Positions 34,234-45,017 of a DNA stretch of 64,000 nt are shown here, piece by piece (positions within the stretch are counted from its first letter, which is position 1; each line of letters starts with the position of its first letter). Source of the DNA: Alcaligenes faecalis (lineage in GTDB: Bacteria; Pseudomonadota; Gammaproteobacteria; Burkholderiales; Burkholderiaceae_B); contig NZ_CP031012.1 of assembly GCF_009497775.1 (NCBI RefSeq), positions 372,001 through 436,000 of the forward strand, read 5' to 3'. The position numbers were made by a program, and so were the translations under genes. The notes under the pieces are model-generated. The model was not told the DNA's origin. It was given only the letters and a program-made list of their open reading frames with translations, and did not search any database.

Positions 34234-37200
34234 TCAGGCCGAAGCCGAACGGCGGGTTTTACTGCTTTTGGGCGCGGCTTTGCTCGCTTGCGGGCCTTGC
34301 CACAATTCGCTCAATGCACGGCGATACTCGCGTGGAATGACTTTGACGAATTGTGCGCGGGCGCTGTCCCAGTCTTTCAAAAGCTCGCGCGCCTGGAAGC
34401 TGCCCGTGGCCTTGAAGTGTTCCTGGACCAGGGTTTGCAAGATGGCATCGTCGGTCTGACGCTCGCTCTGGGCGCTACGGCTGTGCCATTGCGCCATGCT
34501 GCTGTTCATCTCTTGCTCGGCCTTGCTCAGGACGGGCTCCAGATCCACCATGCCGGGGTTGCAGCGCAGTTGCAGGCGACGTTGCGGGTCCCACACGTAG
34601 GCCACGCCACCGGACATGCCGGCTGCAAAGTTGCGGCCCACTTCGCCCAGAACAACGACAGTGCCGCCCGTCATGTATTCGCAACCGTGGTCGCCTACGC
34701 CTTCTACAACTGCGCTGGCACCGGAGTTACGCACGGCAAAGCGTTCACCGGCGACGCCGTTGAAGTAGGCTGCACCTGCCAAGGCACCGTAAAGCACGGT
34801 ATTGCCCACGATGATGTGATCGGGGCCGTAGCCACGGAAGTCGTTGGGCGAGCGCACAATAATGCGGCCACCGGACAAGCCTTTGCCCACGTAGTCATTG
34901 GCTTCGCCCACCAGATCCAGGGTGATGCCCTGAGCCAGGAATGCACCAAAGCTCTGGCCCGCTGTGCCTTTGCACTGAATGTGCAGGCTGTCGTCAGGCA
35001 GACCTTGATGGCCGTATTTCTTGGTGAATACGCCCGAGAGCATGGCACCGACGCTGCGGTTGCGGTTACGCACGGGGGTGATGAAGGACAGCGGGGTGCC
35101 CTGATTCAGCGTGACGGCGCTGCGCTCGATCAGTTGGCGATCCAGGGTGTGTTCCAGGTCATGATCCTGGGTAGCGATCTGACGTGGCGACTCTTCGTTG
35201 TCCACTTTGTGCAGCAGGCGGGAGAAGTCCAGACCTTGTGCTTTCCAGTGTTGGATACCGCTGCGCATATCCAGCCAGTCGCTGCGACCGATCAGATCGT
35301 CAAAGTGACGCACGCCCAGCTTGGCCATCAGTTCACGGACTTCTTCGGCAACGAAGAAGAAGTAGTTCACCACGTGTTCGGGCTTGCCCTTGAACTTGCG
35401 GCGCAGCACGGGGTCCTGAGTGGCAACGCCAACGGGACAGGTGTTCAGATGGCACTTGCGCATCATGATGCAGCCTTCCACCACCAGCGGGGCGGTGGCA
35501 AAGCCAAATTCATCTGCACCCAGCAAGGCACCGATCACCACATCGCGGCCGGTTTTCATCTGGCCGTCGGCTTGTACGCGGATACGGCTGCGCAAGCGGT
35601 TCAGCAACAGGGTCTGCTGGGTTTCAGCCAGACCCAGCTCCCACGGGGTACCGGCATGTTTGATGGAGGACAGGGGGGAGGCACCGGTACCGCCGTCGTG
35701 ACCGGCAATCACAATGTGATCGGCCTTGGCTTTGGCAACACCAGCAGCCACAGTACCTACACCCACTTTGGACACCAGCTTCACGGAGATATCCGCTTGC
35801 GGATTCACGTTTTTCAGGTCGTGAATCAGCTGGGCCAAATCTTCGATGGAGTAAATATCGTGGTGGGGTGGGGGTGAAATCAGGCCCACACCGGGGACGG
35901 AGTAACGCAGCTTGGCGATGTACTCGGACACTTTATGGCCGGGCAACTGGCCGCCTTCGCCGGGCTTGGCACCTTGTGCCATCTTGATCTGGATTTGATC
36001 GGCACTGCACAGATACTGGGCCGACACACCAAAGCGGCCGGACGCTACCTGCTTGATGCGCGAGCGCAGCGAATCGTTTTCTTGCAGATCAATGTCGGCA
36101 AACACGCGATCCTGGCCCAGGACGCTGGCCAAGGTATCACCCTGGCGGATGCCGCTTTTACCGTGCTGCATTTCGTGCTGATAGCGCAGCTCGTCCTCGC
36201 CACCTTCGCCGGTATTGGACTTGCCGCCAATTCGGTTCATGGCCACGGCCAGTACGGCATGGGCTTCGGTGGAAATCGAGCCCAGCGACATGGCGCCGGT
36301 TGCAAAGCGTTTGACGATCTCGCTGGCCGGCTCTACCTCTTCCAGAGGAATGGCCTGGGCCGGGTCCAGACGCAGCTCGAACAGACCGCGCAGGGTCATG
36401 TGACGGCGGCTTTGGTCGTTGATGAGCTGGGCGTATTCCTTGTAGGTGCTGTAATTCTGGCTGCGGGTGGCATGTTGCAGCTTGGCGATGGAGTCGGCCG
36501 TCCACATATGGTCTTCACCACGGACGCGTACCGCATATTCGCCACCGGCTTCCAGATGGTTCTCCAGTACGGGGTCCTTGCTGTAGGCGGCACGATGCTG
36601 ACGCAGCGCTTCTTCGGCCACGGTGAAGATATCAATCCCTTCTACTGGACAGGAGGTACCCACAAAGTACTTGTCCACCAGAGAACGCGACAGGCCAATG
36701 GTCTCGAAAATCTGCGCGCCGGTGTAGGACATGTAGGTGGAGATGCCCATTTTGGACATGACCTTGTACAAGCCCTTGTTGATGGCCTTGATGTAATAGC
36801 CCTCGGCCTGGGACGCGTCGATCTGGTTGATCGGGTCCTGGGCCAGATGCTGCAGGCTTTCAAAGGCCAGCCAGGGGTGCATGGCTTCGGCGCCGTAGGC
36901 ACCCAGCAGGGCGAAGTGATGCACTTCACGGGCCGAGCCGGTTTCCACGACCAGGCCGGTGCGGGTACGCAGACCGATGCGGATCAGGTGCTGGTGAATG
37001 GCGGAGGTTGCCAGCAGGGCGGGGATGGCCACATGCTCGGCGTCACAACGGCGATCCGTCAGGATCAGGATGTTGTAGCCATCGCGCACGGCATCTGCTG
37101 CACGGGCGCACAGGGCGGCCACGCTGGCTTCAATGCCTTCCGGACCCCAGGCGCTGGGGTAGACGATGTCCAGTTCCTGGCTGCGGAACTTGCCATTGCT

Positions 37201-38967
37201 GGCCGCTTCAATGCGCCGGATCTGGTTCATGTCAGCCGGGCTCAGCACGGGCTGGGACACTTCCAGACGCAGTGGCGGGTTGACGTTATTGATGTCCAGC
37301 AGATTGGGTTTGGGGCCAATAAAGGACACCAGCGACATCACCATCTGTTCGCGAATCGGGTCGATAGGCGGGTTGGTAACCTGGGCAAACAGCTGGCGGA
37401 AGTAGTTGTAGAAGGGTTTGGACTTGTCGGACAGCACGGCCAACGGCGCGTCATTACCCATGGAGCCGGTGGCTTCTTCGCCCTTGCTGGCCATGGGCTG
37501 CAAGACGACTTTGATGTCTTCCTGGGTCCAGCCAAAAGCTTGTTGCTGATCCAGCAGGTCGCGGTTGGCCAATTGCGGACGCACGCCGGGCACACTGGGC
37601 AGGGAATCCAGGCGCAAGCGCAGGCGTTCAATCCACTGCTTGTAGGGGTGGGTGTTGGCCAACTGGGATTTGATTTCGGCATCGTCAATGATGCGGCCCT
37701 GTTCCAGATCGATCAGCAACATCTTGCCCGGCTGCAGACGCCATTTTTTGACAATGCGGTGCTCGGGAATAGGCAGGGTACCGGCTTCAGAAGCCAGCAC
37801 GATCATGTCGTCGTCGGTGATGACGTAGCGGGCCGGACGCAGGCCGTTACGATCCAGCAGCGCGCCGATTTGCAGGCCATCGGTAAAGGCGATGGCGGCG
37901 GGGCCATCCCAAGGCTCCATCTGGGCTGCGTAGTACTCGTAGAAGGCGCGACGGCTCTCGTCCATCTCGGCGTGCTGTTCCCAGGCCTCCGGCATCATGA
38001 TCATCATGGCGTGCGGCAGGGAGTAGCCAGCCATCACCAGCAGTTCCAGACAGTTGTCGAAGGTGGCCGTGTCGGACTGACCTTCGTACACGATGGGGTA
38101 GAGCTTTTGCAGATCCGAACCCAGCACGGCCGATTCCATGGCGCCTTCACGGGCACGCAGCCAGTTGAAGTTGCCCTGTACCGTGTTGATCTCGCCGTTG
38201 TGAGCGATCAGGCGGTACGGGTGGGCCAGAGGCCAGGCGGGGAAGGTGTTGGTGGAAAAGCGCTGGTGCACCAGAGCCAGGGCGGAACAGGCGCGAGGGT
38301 CGGCCAGATCGCGGTAGTAGCGGCCAACCTGGTCAGCCAGCAGCAAGCCCTTGTAGACGATGGTGCGCACCGAGGCCGAGGTCACGAAGTATTCCTGGCC
38401 GTGGGCCAAGGCCATGCGGTAGATGGCGTGGCTGGCGGTCTTGCGGATTACGTACAGCTTGCGCTCCAGCGCGTCGGGCACCATCACATCCGGGCCGCGG
38501 CCAATGAACAGCTGGCGAATCACCGGCTCGTTGGCCTTGACGGTGGGCGACATGGGCATGGTGCTGTCCACGGGCACATCGCGCCAGCCCAGCATGTGCT
38601 GGCCTTCGGCACGTACCGCACGCTCCAGTTCCTGCTCACAGGCCAGACGGGATGCGGTTTCTTTGGGCAGGAACACCATGGCTACGCCGTACTCGCCGGG
38701 GGGCGGCAGGGTCACGCCCTGGGCGGCCATTTCTTCGCGGTAAAGCTGGTCGGGGATCTGGATCAGAATGCCTGCACCGTCACCCATCAGGGGGTCTGCG
38801 CCTACGGCGCCGCGGTGATCAAGGTTTTCCAGGATTTTGAGGCCTTGGGTGATGATGGCGTGGCTCGCCTGGCCTTTGATGTGTGCGATAAATCCGACGC
38901 CGCAGGCGTCGTGTTCGTTAGCGGGAAGGTACAAGCCTTGGGCTTGGGGGGGACAGGAGTGTGTCAT
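34234..38967 (-). CDS. gltB: glutamate synthase (NADPH) large subunit
   Basis: 1577 aa from ATG 38967; a longer frame to 39048 adds residues unlike the family. The nucleophile Cys22 (EHDACGVGF) becomes the N-terminus after propeptide removal and releases ammonia from glutamine. The amidotransferase domain spans about the first 430 residues. The FMN/Fe-S synthase domain has [25 protein letters not shown], the 3Fe-4S motif [13 protein letters not shown], and the C-terminal beta-helix is glycine-rich. Forms the GOGAT alphabeta protomer with GltD. Confidence 0.97.
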   Translation of the reverse strand: MTHSCPPQAQGLYLPANEHDACGVGFIAHIKGQASHAIITQGLKILENLDHRGAVGADPLMGDGAGILIQIPDQLYREEMAAQGVTLPPPGEYGVAMVFLPKETASRLACEQELERAVRAEGQHMLGWRDVPVDSTMPMSPTVKANEPVIRQLFIGRGPDVMVPDALERKLYVIRKTASHAIYRMALAHGQEYFVTSASVRTIVYKGLLLADQVGRYYRDLADPRACSALALVHQRFSTNTFPAWPLAHPYRLIAHNGEINTVQGNFNWLRAREGAMESAVLGSDLQKLYPIVYEGQSDTATFDNCLELLVMAGYSLPHAMMIMMPEAWEQHAEMDESRRAFYEYYAAQMEPWDGPAAIAFTDGLQIGALLDRNGLRPARYVITDDDMIVLASEAGTLPIPEHRIVKKWRLQPGKMLLIDLEQGRIIDDAEIKSQLANTHPYKQWIERLRLRLDSLPSVPGVRPQLANRDLLDQQQAFGWTQEDIKVVLQPMASKGEEATGSMGNDAPLAVLSDKSKPFYNYFRQLFAQVTNPPIDPIREQMVMSLVSFIGPKPNLLDINNVNPPLRLEVSQPVLSPADMNQIRRIEAASNGKFRSQELDIVYPSAWGPEGIEASVAALCARAADAVRDGYNILILTDRRCDAEHVAIPALLATSAIHQHLIRIGLRTRTGLVVETGSAREVHHFALLGAYGAEAMHPWLAFESLQHLAQDPINQIDASQAEGYYIKAINKGLYKVMSKMGISTYMSYTGAQIFETIGLSRSLVDKYFVGTSCPVEGIDIFTVAEEALRQHRAAYSKDPVLENHLEAGGEYAVRVRGEDHMWTADSIAKLQHATRSQNYSTYKEYAQLINDQSRRHMTLRGLFELRLDPAQAIPLEEVEPASEIVKRFATGAMSLGSISTEAHAVLAVAMNRIGGKSNTGEGGEDELRYQHEMQHGKSGIRQGDTLASVLGQDRVFADIDLQENDSLRSRIKQVASGRFGVSAQYLCSADQIQIKMAQGAKPGEGGQLPGHKVSEYIAKLRYSVPGVGLISPPPHHDIYSIEDLAQLIHDLKNVNPQADISVKLVSKVGVGTVAAGVAKAKADHIVIAGHDGGTGASPLSSIKHAGTPWELGLAETQQTLLLNRLRSRIRVQADGQMKTGRDVVIGALLGADEFGFATAPLVVEGCIMMRKCHLNTCPVGVATQDPVLRRKFKGKPEHVVNYFFFVAEEVRELMAKLGVRHFDDLIGRSDWLDMRSGIQHWKAQGLDFSRLLHKVDNEESPRQIATQDHDLEHTLDRQLIERSAVTLNQGTPLSFITPVRNRNRSVGAMLSGVFTKKYGHQGLPDDSLHIQCKGTAGQSFGAFLAQGITLDLVGEANDYVGKGLSGGRIIVRSPNDFRGYGPDHIIVGNTVLYGALAGAAYFNGVAGERFAVRNSGASAVVEGVGDHGCEYMTGGTVVVLGEVGRNFAAGMSGGVAYVWDPQRRLQLRCNPGMVDLEPVLSKAEQEMNSSMAQWHSRSAQSERQTDDAILQTLVQEHFKATGSFQARELLKDWDSARAQFVKVIPREYRRALSELWQGPQASKAAPKSSKTRRSASA

Positions 38968-39079
38968 GGGCGTATCCGCAAAGAACGTGTTAAAGCGGTG
39001 CATTTGTTGCAGCGCAAAAAATAAAATACAGCGATTTTTTTTTTGCACGCAAGAAATTTTTGCGAATACGGTAAAAAAA

Positions 39080-39109
39080 ATAAGGGGCCTGCTCTCACAG
39101 GCCCCTTAT
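39080..39109 (-). terminator. terminator of the enoyl-CoA hydratase operon
   Basis: ATAAGGGGCCTG (39080-39091) and CAGGCCCCTTAT (39098-39109) form a 12-bp stem with a 6-nt loop. Read leftward a run of eight T follows immediately. It isolates gltB from upstream transcription. Confidence 0.92.
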
Positions 39110-39187
39110 CACCCCATCTGAACGGGGTGCACTGTGGCAAGATCGCTGCACACGCGGGTTTGCGCAGAAATCAGGCCCGATGAACGG

Positions 39188-39931
39188 CTATTTGCCGCTG
39201 CGGTTCTGGCTCATTTGGCCCAGAATTTGCAGAGCTTCTTCGCCTTCAAGCAGTTTGGAAAACAGCTTGCGCTCGCGCTCCAGAACATCCAGCAAAACCT
39301 CTCGCTGGGGCTCACGTAGCAAACGCTTGCTGGTGCGCAAGGCAATGGGAGGCTGCTCGGACAGCGAGTGAGCGCAGGCACGGGCGGCTTCCAGGCTGTT
39401 GCCGTGGTCGGTCAGTTCAGTGAGCAGGCCGTCTTCCATGGCCTGCTCGGCACTGAAGGCTTGTGACAGCAGCAGCCATTCGTTGGCACGGCGTGGCCCC
39501 ACGTATTGGGCCAGCAGGTGGCTGGATGCGCCCTCCGGGCACAGGCCCAGGGCCGTGAAAGGCATGCGCAAACGCGCGTCACGGGCCGCGTACACAAAGT
39601 CTGCATGCAGCAGCAAGGTCACGCCGATACCCACAGCGTGGCCTTCTACGGCCACGATCAATGGGATGTCGGCCTTGACCAGACTGCGCAGGAATTTGAT
39701 CGGCGGCGGCATGTCGTTGTTGCGCACATTGGACAGCTCCGAGATGTCGTTGCCGGCACAGAAATGCTCGCCCGCGCCAGTCAGAATCAGGGCACGATAT
39801 TTCTGGTTCTGATTGGCCTGGTCGATGATGTCGGCCAGCTCTTCGTACATGGGGCCGGTCAAGGCATTGCGTCGTTCCGGGCGATCCAGAATGACTTCCA
39901 GCCAATGACCTGCGTCATGAGTCCGTATCAT
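39188..39931 (-). CDS. enoyl-CoA hydratase/isomerase family protein
   Basis: 247-aa crotonase-fold protein. The oxyanion-hole segments are GAGEHFCAGNDISEL and AVEGHAVGIGVTLLLHADFVYA. One of the two usual catalytic acids is seen in the FTALGLCPEGASS region. It probably hydrates a 2-enoyl-CoA in fatty acid or aromatic acid breakdown. Start ATG 39931 has CAGGAG upstream and follows the nitronate monooxygenase gene by 14 nt, so the two are one operon. Confidence 0.9.
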   Translation of the reverse strand: MIRTHDAGHWLEVILDRPERRNALTGPMYEELADIIDQANQNQKYRALILTGAGEHFCAGNDISELSNVRNNDMPPPIKFLRSLVKADIPLIVAVEGHAVGIGVTLLLHADFVYAARDARLRMPFTALGLCPEGASSHLLAQYVGPRRANEWLLLSQAFSAEQAMEDGLLTELTDHGNSLEAARACAHSLSEQPPIALRTSKRLLREPQREVLLDVLERERKLFSKLLEGEEALQILGQMSQNRSGK

Positions 39932-39945
39932 GGCGTGCTCCTGGT

Positions 39946-40917
39946 TCAGGCGAAGGGGGAGGCCAGCAGTGCTGCCTTGGCTTCCTGATATTCGCGATGC
40001 AGACGGGCCACGATGTCGGCAGTAGGCTCTACCGAGTCAATGCCACCAATGCCCTGGCCAGCGCCCCAGATGTCGCGCCAGGCTTTGCTCATGCCCGAGC
40101 CAAAGGCGGTGTCGGCATTTTTTTCGCCGTCCAGCTTGTCTGGGTCCAGGCCCGCAGCGCGGATACTGTCTTTCAGGTAGTTGCCGGGGATGCCCGTAAA
40201 CAGTGGCGTGTAGACGATATCGGCGGCGCGACCCTTGACGATCATGTTCTTGTAATCGTCCGAGGCATTGGCTTCGGTACTGGCAATGAAGCGTGTGCCG
40301 ATGTAGGCCATGTCGGCACCCATGGCCTGAGCGGCCAGAATGTCGCGGCCACGGCTCATGGCGCCGGACAGAGCAATCGGGCCATCAAAAATCTGACGGA
40401 TTTCGTTGACCAGCACAAAGGGGCTCAGGGTACCGGCGTGACCGCCTGCACCAGCAGCCACCACGATCAGGCCATCCACACCGGCTTCCAGCGCTTTTTC
40501 AGCGTGGCGCAAGGTGGTCACGTCGTGAAAGACCTTGCCACCCCAGGCATGCACATGCGGCACGATGTCCTGCGGGGCACGCAGGCTGGTAATTACCAGC
40601 GGCACCTTGTGGTCGGCGCATACCCGCAGATCCTGCTCCAGGCGGTCGTTGGACTGGTGGATGATGTGGTTGATGGCGTAGGGGGCGATGCGGCGCTCGG
40701 GGTGGCGCTCGCGCAGTTCGGCCAGGGTGTCGTCGATCTCGTCCAGCCAATCCTTGAGCTTTTCCTGGGGGCGGGCGTTCAAGGCGGGGACGGAACCGAT
40801 AATGCCGCTGGCGCATTGCGCAATCACCAGGGCGGGGTTCGAAACAATAAACATGGGCGCTGCCATTACAGGCAGGGTCATAGATTGATAAAGCTGCTGC
40901 GTTAATGCCGATGGCAT
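39946..40917 (-). CDS. nitronate monooxygenase (2-nitropropane dioxygenase family)
   Basis: 323-aa FMN-dependent TIM-barrel enzyme. It has the family pattern LPVMAAPMFIVSNPALVIAQ at the N-terminus, then VVAAGAGGHAGTLSPFVLVN, GAMSRGRDILAAQAMGADM and AYIGTRFIAS, the FMN phosphate-binding region. GGHAG contains the candidate catalytic His. It detoxifies alkyl nitronates such as propionate 3-nitronate. It is cotranscribed with the enoyl-CoA hydratase and divergent from the CoA-transferase gene. Confidence 0.9.
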   Translation of the reverse strand: MPSALTQQLYQSMTLPVMAAPMFIVSNPALVIAQCASGIIGSVPALNARPQEKLKDWLDEIDDTLAELRERHPERRIAPYAINHIIHQSNDRLEQDLRVCADHKVPLVITSLRAPQDIVPHVHAWGGKVFHDVTTLRHAEKALEAGVDGLIVVAAGAGGHAGTLSPFVLVNEIRQIFDGPIALSGAMSRGRDILAAQAMGADMAYIGTRFIASTEANASDDYKNMIVKGRAADIVYTPLFTGIPGNYLKDSIRAAGLDPDKLDGEKNADTAFGSGMSKAWRDIWGAGQGIGGIDSVEPTADIVARLHREYQEAKAALLASPFA

Positions 40918-41163
40918 AAGGTCGGTCTCCTGTTATCGAAAGAAGTGCCCTGCCTCTTGAAGGGGCGGGGTCCTGCAAGGAAGATCTGCCGCTGATAATC
41001 TATCGTCACCTATTCTAGGACGGTTTATCGTCGCCCGGCTTGGTGCGCCGCACAAATTCCTCCGGGCCCGAAAATGACCATGGTTTGAGCACTTTTTTCT
41101 GTCCGTAGACCGGACTAAGAAGACGTAGTGCACAATAAGCGACTTGAAGGATTTTTGTTTGCT

Positions 41164-42396
41164 ATGACCACGACTGAACGAAAAGCGCCCTTGGCGGGAT
41201 TGCGTGTTCTGGACTTGACGCGCGTGCTGGCCGGGCCCTGGTGTACTCAAAACCTGGCTGATCTGGGTGCGGAAGTCATCAAGGTCGAACGTCCCGGTGC
41301 GGGAGACGATACCCGGGGCTGGGGGCCGCCTTATCTGCAGGATGGTCACAGAGCGGACACAGAAGATGCGGCCTATTTTGGGGCCGCTAACCGTAATAAA
41401 GAATCCATCACCCTGGATATAGGCACTGCACAAGGCGCAGATGTGGTGCGTCAGTTGGTCAGTCGCTGCGATATCCTGGTGGAAAACTTCAAGGTTGGTG
41501 GTCTGAAAAAGTACGGGCTGGATTATGAAAGCCTGCAAGCCATTAACCCGGCCCTGATTTATTGTTCGATTACCGGATTTGGGCAGACTGGCCCCTATGC
41601 AAGTCGGCCAGGATATGACTTCATGATCCAGGGTCTGGGTGGCTTGATGTCCCTGACAGGTGAACCGGGCGGCGAACCGCAAAAAGCGGGTGTGGCCGTG
41701 GCCGATGTCATGACCGGCATGTACGCCACAGTGGCGGTGCTGGCAGCTGTGGTGGAGCGCCATCGCAGCGGTTTGGGCCAGCATCTGGATATTGCCTTGC
41801 TGGATTGTCAGGTGGCCATGATGGCCAACCAGAACATGAATTACTTGTGTACCGGACAGGCGCCACAGCGGCCTGGTAATGCACATCAGAATCTGGTGCC
41901 CTATCAGGTCTTTGAGGCCAGTGATGGGCATTTGATTGTGGCGGTGGGCAACGATGCCCAGTTTCGCAGTTTTGCGCAGGAGCTGGGGCACCCCGAGTGG
42001 GCTGATGACACTCGTTTTGCGCGCAATGCCGGGCGTGTCATGCACAGGGACGAGCTGGTGCCCATGCTGGCACAAGTCATGCTGAGCCGGACGCGCGATA
42101 GCTGGTTGCAGGCGCTGGAAACCGTGGGCATTCCAGCCGGGCCCATCAATACGATGGAACAGGTTTATCAGGACCCGCAGGTGTTGGCGCGTGGTTTGCG
42201 CCTGGACTTGCCGACCGGGCAGGGTGGCAGGCTGCCTTCGGTGGCCAGCCCTTTGCGTTTGTCGGCCACGCCGGTGCAGTATCACAGTGCGCCTCCGCGT
42301 CTGGGAGAACACACCCGCGAGGTCCTGGCGCGAGTGCTGGAGCTGTCGCCCGACCAGGTAGAGGTCTTGGTGTCTGGCTCCGCTGACCAGGCTTAA
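41164..42396 (+). CDS. CaiB/BaiF family CoA transferase
   Basis: 410 aa from ATG 41164, AAGGA about 10 nt upstream; a longer frame starts at 41128. Family III CoA transferases move CoA between carboxylic acids. Visible: GLRVLDLTRVLAGPWCTQNL at the N-terminus, YDFMIQGLGGLMSLTG, and the Asp in GVAVADVMTGMYA that aligns with the catalytic Asp. The C-terminal segment GLRLDLPTGQGG...LRLSATP is typical. Substrate unknown; linked to the downstream 3-hydroxyacyl-CoA dehydrogenase gene by a 31-bp gap. Confidence 0.92.
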   Translation: MTTTERKAPLAGLRVLDLTRVLAGPWCTQNLADLGAEVIKVERPGAGDDTRGWGPPYLQDGHRADTEDAAYFGAANRNKESITLDIGTAQGADVVRQLVSRCDILVENFKVGGLKKYGLDYESLQAINPALIYCSITGFGQTGPYASRPGYDFMIQGLGGLMSLTGEPGGEPQKAGVAVADVMTGMYATVAVLAAVVERHRSGLGQHLDIALLDCQVAMMANQNMNYLCTGQAPQRPGNAHQNLVPYQVFEASDGHLIVAVGNDAQFRSFAQELGHPEWADDTRFARNAGRVMHRDELVPMLAQVMLSRTRDSWLQALETVGIPAGPINTMEQVYQDPQVLARGLRLDLPTGQGGRLPSVASPLRLSATPVQYHSAPPRLGEHTREVLARVLELSPDQVEVLVSGSADQA

Positions 42397-42427
42397 TTTT
42401 TATTGCTTTTCGATCAGGTTGTGAATC

Positions 42428-43963
42428 ATGAAACAGATACAAACCATCGCTATTGTTGGCGCAGGTGCTATGGGACGGGGCATTGCCCAGATTGCTGCCC
42501 AGGCTGGCAAGCAAGTCTTGCTGTATGACCTGAATGCGGACTCGGTCAAGGCTGCTCTGGCGGATGTACACGCCGTCTGGAGCCGCTTGCAAGAAAAAGG
42601 CCGCATGACGGCTGAACAGGTGGGTGCGGCCAAAGCGTGTCTGCAAACCGCCAGCGATCTGCAAGCGCTGGCCCCTGCTGATCTGGTCGTGGAAGCCATT
42701 GTGGAGCGTCTGGACGTCAAGCAAGGCTTGCTGCAGCAGCTGGAAGAGATTGTGTCGGCCGATTGCGTGCTGGCCTCCAACACCTCTTCGCTGTCCATTA
42801 CGGCCATTGCCCAGGCCTGCCGTCACCCCGAGCGCGTGGCTGGTTATCACTTCTTCAACCCCGTGCCTCTGATGAAAGTGGTTGAGGTGATTGATGGCCT
42901 GCGCACCTCGCCTGAAGTGGGTGATGCTTTGATGCAAGTGTCGCGTGATATGGGCCACACGCCTGTGCGCGCCAAGGACATGCCCGGCTTTATCGTGAAC
43001 CACGCCGGTCGTGGCATGAATATCGAGGGCCTGAAAATCGCCCAGGAATGCGTGGCGCCTTTCTACCAGATCGACGCCATCATGCGTGAACAGGCCGGTT
43101 TCCGCATGGGCCCCTTTGAACTGCTGGATCTGACTGCGCTGGATGTGTCGCATCCGGTGATGGAATCCATTTATCGCCAGTTTTACGACGAGCCTCGCTT
43201 CCGTCCTTCGCCCATTACCGCCGTGCGTCACGCCGGCAAATTGTTTGGCCGCAAGAACGGCGAAGGCTTCTACAAGTATGAAGATGGCAAGAAACAGCTT
43301 CCTCAAGAGCCTGCTGTTCCTGCTGTAACGTCCTTTGCACCCGTATGGGTCTCGCCTTACCACGAGCAAGGTCAGACTCGCGCGCTGCAATTGTTGAACG
43401 AGCTGGGTGTGAAAGTTGTGGAAGGCGACCAGCCGCCAGCTGATGCGCTGATTCTGTTGACGCCTTATGGCGAAGACGTGGCGACCTTGGTGTCCCTGCA
43501 TGGCCTGGACCCTGCCCGTACCGTGGCGCTGGATACCTTGTTCGGTCTGGAAAAAGGCCGTCGCCGTGTGCTGATGTGCTCGGCTGCAACCACACCAGAA
43601 TGGCGCGACCAGGCTTGGGCCATGCTGGCCAGCGATGGTACGGCTGTTAGTGTTATCGAGGATTCTGCCGGGTTTGTGGCTCAGCGTTTGGTGGCCACCA
43701 TTGTGAACATCGCCAGCGATATCGCTCAGCAGCAGATTGCCACGCCGTCGGACATCGACGCTGCTGTGCGTCTGGGTCTGGGTTACCCGCACAATGGCCC
43801 GCTGTCCATGGGGGATGCCGTCGGCTCGCGTGACTTGTTGGATGTGCTGAACACGCTGCAAGCCGTGACGGGCGATATGCGCTACCGCGCCAGCCCTTGG
43901 CTGCAACGCCGTGTCCAACTGGGTATGTCCCTGACGGCCTTGGCGCAGTGCAAGGCGCAATAA
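42428..43963 (+). CDS. 3-hydroxyacyl-CoA dehydrogenase (PaaC/PaaH type)
   Basis: 511 aa, the length of the phenylacetate-pathway type with duplicated C-terminal domains. NAD-binding IAIVGAGAMGRGIAQIAAQA is at the N-terminus; catalytic His lies in AGYHFFNPVPLMKVVEV and NTSSLSIT precedes it. The second 3HCDH C-domain spans about residues 410-500. It probably oxidises a 3-hydroxyacyl-CoA in aromatic or branched acid breakdown. Whether it serves the phenylacetate route fed by the aau cluster cannot be told from sequence. Confidence 0.92.
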   Translation: MKQIQTIAIVGAGAMGRGIAQIAAQAGKQVLLYDLNADSVKAALADVHAVWSRLQEKGRMTAEQVGAAKACLQTASDLQALAPADLVVEAIVERLDVKQGLLQQLEEIVSADCVLASNTSSLSITAIAQACRHPERVAGYHFFNPVPLMKVVEVIDGLRTSPEVGDALMQVSRDMGHTPVRAKDMPGFIVNHAGRGMNIEGLKIAQECVAPFYQIDAIMREQAGFRMGPFELLDLTALDVSHPVMESIYRQFYDEPRFRPSPITAVRHAGKLFGRKNGEGFYKYEDGKKQLPQEPAVPAVTSFAPVWVSPYHEQGQTRALQLLNELGVKVVEGDQPPADALILLTPYGEDVATLVSLHGLDPARTVALDTLFGLEKGRRRVLMCSAATTPEWRDQAWAMLASDGTAVSVIEDSAGFVAQRLVATIVNIASDIAQQQIATPSDIDAAVRLGLGYPHNGPLSMGDAVGSRDLLDVLNTLQAVTGDMRYRASPWLQRRVQLGMSLTALAQCKAQ

Positions 43964-44043
43964 GGCCCTAGATTGCTCTCCTGGACGCTTTATGAGGCTT
44001 TATAGAGCGTTCTGGAGGTAGATCAGTCATCAAGGCTATGAAT

Positions 44044-44082
44044 AAGCCTGAGTTCGGGCGGATACCGGACTCAGGCTTTTTT
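44044..44082 (+). terminator. rho-independent terminator after the dehydrogenase
   Basis: AAGCCTGAGTTCGG (44044-44057) pairs with CCGGACTCAGGCTT (44065-44078), one G-U pair, followed by TTTT. It ends the CoA-transferase/dehydrogenase operon. Confidence 0.92.
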
Positions 44083-44233
44083 ATTGCTGAAAAGGGGATG
44101 CTGGAAGTGTGGTTCGGGTAGCGCTTTTGCCAAGGCTATGGCGGACCTGTTTCCCTATCAAAGGCAGCCTAAACCTGGTGCTAAAGAGACGGATGCTGGG
44201 ACTGGGCTTAGGACTCTAAAGAGAGCAGGCCTA

Positions 44234-44836
44234 TCACTTCTGTGTTTTCGTCGCGGGTATTTTCACCGAAGCCAGGTCGGGATACAGCTCAATCAGTTCG
44301 GGCAGCAGCGCATCCTCACTGAGTGGGGTGATGAAAATCTTCTTGCCATCTACGCTGGCCAATGTGGGATAGCTAAGTTCAAAGGTCTTGCCGTCTTTCT
44401 TGAAGGTACGGCTGTAGTTCAGTACGGCGTAGTCGCGGCCTGCGCTGGTTTTGCCGAACTGCGCGGTATCCATGTCGTAGTGGCCAGACAGAATCTGCAC
44501 GGGCTGATGCTCATCCACAGAGCGGCCCACCCGGATCAGTTCGGCAATGGTCTCTGCGTGGTCCTTGCCCATCGCTTGTGAAATTTTCTGAATCTTGCGT
44601 GGCGACTGGAATTGCAGAATTGTCTCCAGGTCCCGGGCCATGGTGGCTTGCAACAGCGTGTGCATGGCTTTGTCCAGACTGTCCCGATTCAGGATGCTGC
44701 TGGCCTGTGCAGCGTCTTGAGTGGTGGCTGTTGTCGACTCATTGGCGAAGGCCTGGGCCGACGGCAAGATCAAAACGGCCAGGGCCGACAGGATGCCCGT
44801 AAGGGCCAGACGAGCAGGGGAAGGAAGGCGTGTCAT
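44234..44836 (-). CDS. exported protein of unknown function
   Basis: 200 aa from ATG 44836, with a signal peptide (hydrophobic about residues 8-25, cleavage near AFA-NE). The mature part starts with a Thr/Ala-rich segment, then a helical stretch (DSLDKAMHTLLQATMARDLE) and a strand-rich second half (GRDYAVLNYSRTFKKDGKTF). No family was recognised. A periplasmic location is likely. It is monocistronic; its 3' side shows no clear terminator. Confidence 0.75.
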   Translation of the reverse strand: MTRLPSPARLALTGILSALAVLILPSAQAFANESTTATTQDAAQASSILNRDSLDKAMHTLLQATMARDLETILQFQSPRKIQKISQAMGKDHAETIAELIRVGRSVDEHQPVQILSGHYDMDTAQFGKTSAGRDYAVLNYSRTFKKDGKTFELSYPTLASVDGKKIFITPLSEDALLPELIELYPDLASVKIPATKTQK

Positions 44837-44942
44837 GGTAAGTGCCCGCAGCTGTTTGATGGCTGCGGAGTGCTGTGATCCGAGGGCTCGATTGTAGGGG
44901 GCAGTTCCTGCATCAGTCATCTGCAGACAGTTTCAGGCAAAG

Positions 44943-44974
44943 AAAAAGCCCGATGAATATTCATCGGGCTTTTT
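44943..44974 (-). terminator. terminator of the dihaem cytochrome gene
   Basis: AAAAAGCCCGATGAA, TA, TTCATCGGGCTTTTT: a 15-bp palindrome with T tracts in both readings. It lies 43 bp after the cytochrome stop. Confidence 0.92.
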
Positions 44975-45017
44975 GTATTCGCAGGCTCTGTACCGGGACA
45001 GAGCCTTGAGGCACTGC

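Noticed and set aside
35935..39024. 1029-codon open frame antisense to gltB
   Set aside because: gltB on the other strand has complete family motifs over this whole region; the antisense frame is a GC-rich codon shadow with no recognisable domain.
42146..43960. 604-codon minus-strand open frame over the 3-hydroxyacyl-CoA dehydrogenase gene
   Set aside because: The plus-strand protein has intact NAD-binding and catalytic motifs; the opposite frame is low-complexity His/Arg/Gln-rich.
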